Made by a program: the position numbers and the translations under genes
Notes under the pieces: generated by a model
What the model saw: the letters and a program-made list of their open reading frames with translations, nothing else
Databases searched by the model: none
What the model was told of the DNA's origin: nothing
Origin: DASQPJ01 sp036268355
Lineage (GTDB): Bacteria; Actinomycetota; Actinomycetes; Sporichthyales; Sporichthyaceae
Assembly (NCBI GenBank): GCA_036268355.1
Contig: DATAUG010000015.1
Span: forward strand, 1-23,355
Reading direction: 5' to 3'
Length of the DNA stretch: 23,355 nt
In this document: positions 14,731-21,293 of the stretch, piece by piece
How the letters are laid out: every line of letters begins with the position of its first letter
Numbering within the stretch: the stretch's first letter is position 1

Positions 14731-14809
14731 ACAGGCGATTGAGGCGAGCGCAGCGCGACAGGGAGTTTGCGAGCCCTCGCAGCTGCCGAACCGATCGAAG
14801 CCGTTGACC
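14731..14809 (+). repeat. Dispersed palindromic-ended element, copy B
   Basis: A 79-base unit beginning ACAGGCGATTGAGGCGAGCG and ending GATCGAAGCCGTTGACC. It is about 86 percent identical to copy A on the opposite strand at 6706-6785. Between it and the next gene (14810-14950) there is only a candidate promoter. Confidence 0.75.
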
Positions 14810-14870
14810 GAGGTGGAAACGTGGTTCCGGTGAGCTGCGCGAAAGCCCTCTCGGCCGGCCACCTGCGACG

Positions 14871-14876
14871 TACGAT
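14871..14876 (+). promoter_or_regulatory. Candidate -10 element TACGAT
   Basis: TACGAT fits TANNNT and lies seven bases before ATG 14884. That ATG opens a 25-codon frame which ends at 14961, eleven bases into the peptidase gene. The transcript could thus begin with a short leader peptide. No -35 box is evident. Confidence 0.3.
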
Positions 14877-14950
14877 TCCGGAAATGTCTGACTTTGCGCT
14901 CAGCTGCGATGCGCCGCCCGGCGGCCGGTGTACGGCTGTGTCCACCGGCA

Positions 14951-16282
14951 ATGTCGACTGAATCGCGGTCCCGTCGGGGAATGCGTCTGCTGCTTGCCGG
15001 CGTCCTGGCGATCCTGCTGCTGATCAGCGCCGGCGCGGTCACCCGACACTCGGGCGGGCGGGCCGCGGCGCTGGGGTCGCGGGCGGCGGTCGACGAGGCC
15101 TCGGTGACCCGGGCCGAGGGGCGCCAGGACACCGTCGCGCAGATGCTGGCCCGGCGGGCGACGGCGCTGCAGAGCAAGGACCGCACTGCGTTCCTCGACA
15201 CGGTCGACGACGCCGACCCCGAGTTCCGCGACAGCCAGGTCGAGTGGTTCGACAATCTCTCGGCGGTGCCCTTCGACGCGTGGTCGTTCAAGCTGACCGA
15301 CGGCCTTTCGGGCGGCGTCCCGCCGGCCGCCACCGCGCTGACGGCCAAGTTGGCGGACGGCAGCTTCCCGTACATCGTGGCGGTCTCGTACCGCATCACC
15401 GGCTACGACAACGCCCCGCAGCACTACGAACAGGTGCTGACCTTCACCCCACGCCACGGCCGATGGCTGGTCAGCGGCAGCTTCGACCCCACCGGGCAGG
15501 CACCGCACCGGGAGCTGTGGGACGTCGGCAAGGTCCAGCTCCTGGCGGCCGACCACGGGCTGGTCCTCGGCCTGGTGCCGCCGGACGCACTGCGGATCTA
15601 CGCCGCGGAGGTCGATCGTGAGGTGCCGCTGGTCGACGCGGTCTGGAAGCACCCGTGGTCGCGGCAGGTCCTCATCGAGGTGACCCGCACCGAGGACGAG
15701 ATGGCGACGCTGCTCGGCGGCGCGCCGTCGGCCTACCGCCAGTTGGCCGCGGTCACTCGCGGGGAGCTGGGCACGGTCGAGGCGACCTCGGCGGCCGAGC
15801 GGATCATCGTGAACCCCAAGGCGTTCGGCGAGCTGTCCGAGGTGGGCCGCAGGGTGATCATGGGCCACGAGATCACCCACGTCGCGGTGCGCGCCAGCAC
15901 CCAGAGTTGGACCCCGCGCTGGTTGGCCGAGGGGCTCGCGGACTACGTCGGGTATCGCGACAGCGGGCTGTCGACCGAGGTGATCGCCCAGGAGTTGGCC
16001 GCGGACGTGCGTCGTGGCCGAGTGCCCGACGCCCTGCCGGTGGACGACGCGTTCGCGGCGACCGATTCGGACCTGGCCCAGGCCTACGAAATGTCCTGGC
16101 TGGCCTGCCGCATGATCGCCGAACGCTACGGCGGCCCGGACACGCTGATCGCCTTCTACCGTGCGGTCGGATCCGCGGGCGGCGCGAACCAGATCGAAAA
16201 GGCATTCGGCGAGGTGCTGTCGACCAGCCGGCAGCAGTTCACCGGGCAATGGCGGGAGTACGTCAAGAGCGAGCTGGGCTGA
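14951..16282 (+). CDS. Membrane-anchored HExxH zinc metallopeptidase (peptidase MA-like)
   Basis: A 443-residue protein with one N-terminal anchor or signal helix (about 11-28) and a large extracytoplasmic part. Residues about 55-200 resemble a nuclear-transport-factor-like or accessory fold (YRITGYDNAPQHYEQVLTF, HGRWLVSGSF). The C-terminal half holds the zinc site His306-Glu307-x-x-His310 (GHEITHVAVR) and Glu327 (WLAEGLADYV) as probable third ligand, the gluzincin pattern. The start is ATG 14951; the ribosome-binding site is poor and a 25-codon upstream frame overlaps the start. The M48 peptidase gene follows five bases after the stop. The substrate is unknown; the enzyme class is well supported. 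Confidence 0.82.
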   Translation: MSTESRSRRGMRLLLAGVLAILLLISAGAVTRHSGGRAAALGSRAAVDEASVTRAEGRQDTVAQMLARRATALQSKDRTAFLDTVDDADPEFRDSQVEWFDNLSAVPFDAWSFKLTDGLSGGVPPAATALTAKLADGSFPYIVAVSYRITGYDNAPQHYEQVLTFTPRHGRWLVSGSFDPTGQAPHRELWDVGKVQLLAADHGLVLGLVPPDALRIYAAEVDREVPLVDAVWKHPWSRQVLIEVTRTEDEMATLLGGAPSAYRQLAAVTRGELGTVEATSAAERIIVNPKAFGELSEVGRRVIMGHEITHVAVRASTQSWTPRWLAEGLADYVGYRDSGLSTEVIAQELAADVRRGRVPDALPVDDAFAATDSDLAQAYEMSWLACRMIAERYGGPDTLIAFYRAVGSAGGANQIEKAFGEVLSTSRQQFTGQWREYVKSELG

Positions 16283-16287
16283 CCGAG

Positions 16288-17673
16288 GTGCCCCGCCGCG
16301 CGGTGCTTGTTGCTCGCTTGCGCTCCTCGCCCCCTGCTCGTCGCGGTCGCTCGCGGTTGCTCGTCGCAGTCCCTCGCGGTTGCTCGTCGCAGTCGTTCGC
16401 CGCCGCGGCGACGTTCGCGCTGCTCGGGGTCGCGCTGGTCGTCCTGGTCGTCGGCATCACCCCATGGCGGACGCTGCCGGCACCACCCGGTGGGCCGGTT
16501 CCGGTTGACATACACCGCGACTTCACCGCCGCGCAGATGGCCCGCGAGGTCGCCTACCACCGACAGTTGTGGCCGGCTGTGCTCGGTGGCACCGCCGCGG
16601 AACTCCTCGCGGCACTGGTGCTCGGGTTCACCCCGGCGGGCGCCCGCCTGATCTGTGCTGTAGCCCGACCGTTCGGTGGGCGTCGCTGGGTGCGGTTCAT
16701 CCTCGGGACGGTCGCGGTCACCGGCGTCGGCCGGTTGGCGGTCCTGCCGTTCGATGTCTGGCGCGTGCACCTGCAACGCGCGCAGGGCCTGGTGGTCGAG
16801 AGCTGGACCGGCTACGCGGTCGACTTCGCCATCGAGTCCGGCTTCCAACTGCTGGCGACGGGCGTCGGGCTGGGCGTCCTGTACGGGCTGATGCGGTCGG
16901 TACGGCACTGGTGGTGGGCGCCGGGCGCGGCGATCGCCGCCGCGCTGGTGGCGGTCACCTCGTTCGTGTACCCGATCGTGGTCGAACCCGCCTTCACGCA
17001 CTTGGAGCCGATGCCGGCGGGACCGCTGCGCGATTCGCTGCTCGCGCTGGCCCGACAGGACGGGGTGCACATCTCGGGGGTGGAGATCGCCGATGAGTCC
17101 GCGCGGACCACCGCCGTCAACGCCTACGTCTCCGGCATCGGGTCCAGCCGCCGGATCGTGATCTTCGACACCACGCTCCGAAGGTTGTCCCCGGCCCAGG
17201 TGCGCTCGATCGTCGCGCATGAATTGGGGCACGCGAAACAATCCGACGTGGCATGGGGCACGGGCGAAGCCGCGCTCGGTGCGGCCGCAGCGGTGTGTCT
17301 GCTGTACCTGGCGCTGGGCTCGCGGTGGCTGCTGCGGCGGGCCGGGGTGAGCGACCCGCGGGATCCGCAATCGGTGGCGCTGGTGCTCGCGCTGGTCGCG
17401 GCGGCCGGGGCGGTGACCTTGCCCCCCACCCTGCTGGTCAGCCGACGAATCGAGGCGCGGGCCGACATCCACGCCCTGAACCTGACCCGGGACCCGGCAA
17501 CGCTGATCTCGCTGCAGCAGTTGATCGCCGTCCGCAACCTCGCCGACCTGAACCCGCCCTGGCCCGCGGTGCTGTTCCACGCCGACCACCCCACCGGGCC
17601 GCAGCGCATCGCCGACGCACGCACCTGGGCGGTGCTGCACGGTGTGCCGGACACGGCCCCCGGGAACGGATGA
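16288..17673 (+). CDS. M48 family (Ste24/CAAX-type) membrane metallopeptidase
   Basis: A 461-residue membrane peptidase. About five to seven hydrophobic helices surround the M48 site HELGH (His311, Glu312, His315) with Glu389 (RRIEARAD) as third zinc ligand. The segment around residues 80-95 (DFTAAQMAREVAYHRQLWP) matches the N-terminal M48 region of Ste24-like enzymes. The start is GTG 16288, five bases after the previous stop. The first 38 or so residues are Arg/Ser-rich and come from dispersed repeat DNA (23-bp tandem units at 16346-16391), so the true start may be further in, for example TTG 16357. It probably acts in membrane protein quality control, by family analogy. Confidence 0.85.
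   Translation: MPRRAVLVARLRSSPPARRGRSRLLVAVPRGCSSQSFAAAATFALLGVALVVLVVGITPWRTLPAPPGGPVPVDIHRDFTAAQMAREVAYHRQLWPAVLGGTAAELLAALVLGFTPAGARLICAVARPFGGRRWVRFILGTVAVTGVGRLAVLPFDVWRVHLQRAQGLVVESWTGYAVDFAIESGFQLLATGVGLGVLYGLMRSVRHWWWAPGAAIAAALVAVTSFVYPIVVEPAFTHLEPMPAGPLRDSLLALARQDGVHISGVEIADESARTTAVNAYVSGIGSSRRIVIFDTTLRRLSPAQVRSIVAHELGHAKQSDVAWGTGEAALGAAAAVCLLYLALGSRWLLRRAGVSDPRDPQSVALVLALVAAAGAVTLPPTLLVSRRIEARADIHALNLTRDPATLISLQQLIAVRNLADLNPPWPAVLFHADHPTGPQRIADARTWAVLHGVPDTAPGNG
16305..16400 (+). repeat. Dispersed-repeat DNA and 23-bp tandem repeat inside the M48 gene
   Basis: GTCGCTCGCGGTTGCTCGTC plus GCA (16346-16368) is repeated at 16369-16391 with one change, followed by a third start, GTCGTTCGCC. 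It shares GCTCGTCGCAGTCG with the region beside copy A (6791-6804). The unit of 23 is not a multiple of three, so each copy is read in a different frame. Confidence 0.75.
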
Positions 17674-17733
17674 AACGGCACTCGGGCAGCGCCGGTGCGC
17701 ACGGCCGGCGGCCAGGTAGGCCACGCTCTACCG

Positions 17734-18861
17734 GTGACGCGCACCCTGGTCGTGACCAACGACTTCCCGCCCCGCACCGGCGGGATCCAGTCGTTCGTGC
17801 ATGCGCTGGTGGAACGACAGCCGCCCGATTCGATCGTGATCCACGCCTCGAACTCCGCCGGTGCCGCGGCCTTCGACGCGGGTGCCGGCTACCCGGTCGT
17901 ACGCCACCACGGGTCGCTGCTGCTGCCGGTGCCCGCGGTGGCCCGGGCGGCCGCGGACCTGATCGGTCGGTTCGGCATCGACACGGTGCTGTTCGGGGCA
18001 GCGATGCCGTTGGGCCTGCTGGCGCCCCGGTTGCGGGCCGCCGGTGCCCGCCGCCTGATCGGCCTGACCCACGGGCACGAGGCCGCCTGGGCGGTTGTCC
18101 CGGGCGGCGACCGGGTGCTGCGCCGGGTGGCCGCGGGCCTTGACGTGATCACCTTCCTCGGCCCCTTCACCGGGTCGCGGATCGCCGGCGCCCTGCGGCC
18201 GGTCGACCGCGCGAAGCTGGTCCGGCTGCACCCCGGCGTCGACCCGGTGCGGTTCGCCCCGGGTCCGGGGCCGGTTCGACGTGCCCAGCTGGGGCTGGCG
18301 CACCGGCCGGTGGTGGTCTGCGTGTCCCGACTGGTGCCGCGCAAGGGTCAGGACACGTTGATCGCCGCGCTGCCGGCGGTCCGCGCCGAGGTCCCCGAGG
18401 TCTGCCTGCTGATCGTCGGTGGCGGGCCCTATCTGCGCCGGTTGCGGGACCAGGTCCGGAGGCGGGGACTGGGCGACCACGTCCGTTTCACCGGCCCGGT
18501 ACCCGATGCCGACCTGCCCGGCTACTACGGCGCCGGCGACGTCTTCGCGATGCCGTGCCGGACGCGGCGCCGCGGTCTGGACGTGGAGGGGCTGGGCATG
18601 GTGTTCCTGGAGGCCTCGGCCTGCGGGTTGCCGGTCGTCGCGGGCGACTCCGGGGGAGCCCCGGAGGCGGTGCTGGAGGGGGTTACCGGAACCGTGGTCG
18701 ACGGGCACTCGGTCGCGGCGGTTGCAGCGGCCCTCAACCGCTTCCTGACCGATACGGCACTCGCGGCGAAACTCGGAACGGCCGGCCGGGACTGGGTGAG
18801 CGACGATTGGGGCTGGGACGCCCAGGCGGCGCGGCTGCGCCAACTGTTGGTCGGCGACTGA
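17734..18861 (+). CDS. pimB: GT4 mannosyltransferase, PimB'-like (PIM synthesis)
   Basis: A 375-residue GT-B glycosyltransferase of family GT4. By similarity to PimB' it would add the second mannose, from GDP-mannose, to phosphatidylinositol monomannoside on the cytoplasmic face. The N-terminal acceptor part begins VVTNDFPPRTGGIQSF (residues 6-21) and has THGHEAAW at 112-119. The donor part has SRLVPRKGQD (Arg199 and Lys204 for the diphosphate) and the EX7E pair Glu285/Glu293 in GLDVEGLGMVFLEA. The string FAMPCRTRRRGLDVEGLG is a PimB' hallmark I recognise from corynebacterial PimB'. The start is GTG 17734, which gives the native-looking N-terminus MTRTLVVTNDFPP. The gene ends four bases from the convergent response regulator. 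A close relative acting on another lipid is possible. Confidence 0.88.
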   Translation: MTRTLVVTNDFPPRTGGIQSFVHALVERQPPDSIVIHASNSAGAAAFDAGAGYPVVRHHGSLLLPVPAVARAAADLIGRFGIDTVLFGAAMPLGLLAPRLRAAGARRLIGLTHGHEAAWAVVPGGDRVLRRVAAGLDVITFLGPFTGSRIAGALRPVDRAKLVRLHPGVDPVRFAPGPGPVRRAQLGLAHRPVVVCVSRLVPRKGQDTLIAALPAVRAEVPEVCLLIVGGGPYLRRLRDQVRRRGLGDHVRFTGPVPDADLPGYYGAGDVFAMPCRTRRRGLDVEGLGMVFLEASACGLPVVAGDSGGAPEAVLEGVTGTVVDGHSVAAVAAALNRFLTDTALAAKLGTAGRDWVSDDWGWDAQAARLRQLLVGD

Positions 18862-18865
18862 CGCC

Positions 18866-19507
18866 TCAGCGCGGGCTTTGCCGCTCCGAGGTGATCAGGC
18901 CCATGTCCAGCGCGGCCCGCACCGCCTGTACCCGGTTGGCGGCGCCCAGCTTCTCGTAGACCTTGGAGATGTGGGTCTTGGTGGTGGACTCGCTGATGAA
19001 CAGCTTCTTGGCGATTCCGGAGACCGCCAGGCCGTCGTACAGCAGCTTGAGCACCTCCTTCTCGCGCGGACTCAGCGCGGGGCCCGACGGCGTCATCTTC
19101 CGCCGCATGGCGTCGGCCAGGTCCGCGGCGGAGAAGGACGCCGGCGAGGCGGCCGCATGCCGCGCCGCCGCGAGCACCTCCTCGGCCGGGGCGTCCTTGT
19201 TCACGAAGCTGGACGCGCCCGCCTCCAGGGCCCCGAACAACTGGTCGTCGCCGGCGTACATGGTGAGGATGACGATTCCCATCGTCTCGCCGGCCGCGCG
19301 AAGCTTCTTGACGGCGTCCAAGCCGTTGCCGTCGGGCAGCCGCACGTCCATGATCACGACCTCGGGAGCGGTGGCCCGGATGACCGCCAGCGCCTCGGCC
19401 ACCGAACTCGCCTCGCCGACCACCTCGAAGTCCGGGTCGCGCTCGAAGGCCCGGCGCAGGCCGTGCCGGATCAGCTCGTGGTCGTCGACCAGCAGCACAG
19501 TCGTCAT
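18866..19507 (-). CDS. NarL/FixJ family response regulator
   Basis: A 213-residue DNA-binding regulator. The receiver (1-120) has Asp8 and Asp9, phosphoacceptor Asp54 (VIMDVRLPDG), Thr82 and Lys104, all intact. A LuxR-type helix-turn-helix follows (about 145-207) with LSPREKEVLKLL, IAKKLFISESTTKTHISKVY and the closing KLGAANRVQAV. ATG 19507 overlaps the kinase stop as ATGA, so the two form a coupled two-component pair. The conspicuous AAAAS stretch after residue 115 is a linker. Target genes are unknown; no binding site is obvious in the window. Confidence 0.95.
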   Translation of the reverse strand: MTTVLLVDDHELIRHGLRRAFERDPDFEVVGEASSVAEALAVIRATAPEVVIMDVRLPDGNGLDAVKKLRAAGETMGIVILTMYAGDDQLFGALEAGASSFVNKDAPAEEVLAAARHAAASPASFSAADLADAMRRKMTPSGPALSPREKEVLKLLYDGLAVSGIAKKLFISESTTKTHISKVYEKLGAANRVQAVRAALDMGLITSERQSPR

Positions 19508-21210
19508 CGTGCCTTCTCCTCGTTCCGTCGGCGGGTCTTGCCGACGGAGATCAGCTTCTCGTACTCCTCCGGATCACCGGTATGGGCCGCGCCAGGAAGC
19601 CCGACCCGCACCGCCACGTAGGTACCGCGTGGCTGACGCGCGCGTATCTCCAGGACCGCATGGGTCCGGGCGGCGCGTTCCCGCATCACCTCGAGCCCGT
19701 AACTGTCCTCCCGCCCTTTGCCCAAGCCCCGGCCGTCGTCCTCCACGACCAGTTCGGCATCCGGCGGATGCACCCGGCAGGTCACCCACAGATTGTCGGC
19801 GGCGGCGTGCTTGCGGGCGTTGTTGACTGCCTCCTGAGCGATCCGGAGCAGCTCCGCCTCGGTCTCGGCGGGCAGCCGGCGGCTGGACTCGTCCAGGGTC
19901 AGGTGCACGGTGAACCCCGAGGTGGTCCCGATCATGCGCAGGTATTCCGTCAACGCGGCACCGAGGCCGCCGTGCCGGTCGACGTCGGACCGCAGGTCGA
20001 AGATGGACAGCCGAAGCTCGCGCACGATCCGCGTCATCTCCTGACGCAACCCGGCCAGGTCGTCGACGATGTCGGGTTGGCCGCCGTCCTGCGCGACCGA
20101 GGAGATCTCGTCGACCATGTACCCGAGCGAGGCCAGCTCCTGGGCGATGCCGTCGTGGATCTCCCGAGCCAGTCGGCGCCGCTCCTCGGCTGTGGCCAGT
20201 TCCCGGATCTGCTCGAAGAGCAGCCCCGTCTCCAGCCGCAGGGCCACGTCGCCGCACAGCGTCTCGATCTCGGTCACCACGTTGGGCGGGTAGGCCTGCA
20301 CGGCCTCGGTCTCCATGCCCACCAAACCGGTCACCCGGTCGCCGATCCGGATCGGGACGACCAGCGCGCTGCCCGAGGCGAGGTCCGGCAGCTGGTTCCG
20401 GTCGCGGGCGAACTGATGGCCGCTGACCTGGGAGCGATGGTTGGTCCAGACCTCCGCGAACGGAGTGTGTCCCTCTGGCCCCAGCTCCCACTCCAGCCGG
20501 TCCGCGCCGCGATGCGCCAGCGGGGTCAGCCCGCCGCCGTCCCCGCGCATGATCACCGCGGCGGCGCTGAACTGGGCGATGCGGCTGATTTCCTCGATCA
20601 GGGTGTCGGCGGTGGTCACCGGGTCGAGCGAGCCCGGCAGCTGCCGGGTGACGGTGTACAGCTGGGAGAGCAGCGAGTGGGCCTCGGCGTACGCGTTGGT
20701 GGCGGACTCGGTGGCGTCGTCCTGCAATCGTCGAGCCCAGGCCGCGACCAGCCCGCCCATCAACGCGATGACCGTCCACTGGGCGGCGGCAACGGTGTAG
20801 TCCTTGACGTGCAGATCGCTCTGGTTGGGCACGGAGATGCCGATCAGCAGCGCCGTGGCCGCGGTGCCGGCGGCGATCAGCGCCCCGGTCGACTGGGCCA
20901 GCAGGCCGCCCGCGAAGACCGGCGCGAGCAGGTAGGGCAGCAGGGGGCTCTCCTCATGGCCCGTGGAGTGGACCGCGATCGCCCAAACCGCGATCTCGCC
21001 GGTCCGACCCAGGACCCCGGCCAGTGTCGTGCCCTCCAGCACGGTTACCGCGGCACCGACCACGCCCATGGCGGCCAGCCAGCTGAAGTCGCCCGCGGCG
21101 TTGTCGCCGAGCAGGGCGAGCACGGCACAACCGGCCAGCAGCAGCACGCGCAGCGCCGCAGCCGGCAAGCCGGGGTTGCTCACCAGCAACCGCGCCATAC
21201 GCCCTGACAC
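19504..21210 (-). CDS. NarL-type sensor histidine kinase with membrane and GAF domains
   Basis: A 568-residue kinase for the regulator encoded next. About six hydrophobic segments fill the first 160 residues with hardly any extracellular loop, suggesting that it senses within or near the membrane. A GAF domain follows (about 200-340; SALVVPIRIGDRVTGLVGME), then HisKA_3 with EERRRLAREIHDGIAQELAS, where His352 is the phosphate site, and HATPase_c (IAQEAVNNARKHA, VEDDGRGLG). The start is GTG 21210, chosen for AAGGTGG just upstream; GTG 21228 and ATG 21198 are alternatives. The coiled-coil/GAF gene lies upstream on the same strand, 83 bases away. The signal is unknown. Confidence 0.93.
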   Translation of the reverse strand: MSGRMARLLVSNPGLPAAALRVLLLAGCAVLALLGDNAAGDFSWLAAMGVVGAAVTVLEGTTLAGVLGRTGEIAVWAIAVHSTGHEESPLLPYLLAPVFAGGLLAQSTGALIAAGTAATALLIGISVPNQSDLHVKDYTVAAAQWTVIALMGGLVAAWARRLQDDATESATNAYAEAHSLLSQLYTVTRQLPGSLDPVTTADTLIEEISRIAQFSAAAVIMRGDGGGLTPLAHRGADRLEWELGPEGHTPFAEVWTNHRSQVSGHQFARDRNQLPDLASGSALVVPIRIGDRVTGLVGMETEAVQAYPPNVVTEIETLCGDVALRLETGLLFEQIRELATAEERRRLAREIHDGIAQELASLGYMVDEISSVAQDGGQPDIVDDLAGLRQEMTRIVRELRLSIFDLRSDVDRHGGLGAALTEYLRMIGTTSGFTVHLTLDESSRRLPAETEAELLRIAQEAVNNARKHAAADNLWVTCRVHPPDAELVVEDDGRGLGKGREDSYGLEVMRERAARTHAVLEIRARQPRGTYVAVRVGLPGAAHTGDPEEYEKLISVGKTRRRNEEKAR

Positions 21211-21257
21211 GAAGCCACCTTGACACACAGACCGTTACCGGACGGAACTGCACAATC

Positions 21258-21293
21258 GGCTCCGGCTTATGCCGCCGCAGGCCGGGAGGAGCC
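21258..21293 (-). terminator. Hairpin directly after the coiled-coil gene
   Basis: GGCTCC (21258-21263) and GGAGCC (21288-21293) pair, with further GC pairing inside. The hairpin begins right after the stop of the coiled-coil gene (21294-21296) and could reduce read-through into the kinase gene. Confidence 0.35.

Noticed and set aside
14632..14809. Pair of 80-bp units as a small insertion sequence
   Set aside because: They contain no open frame for a transposase; non-autonomous repeats are the simpler reading.
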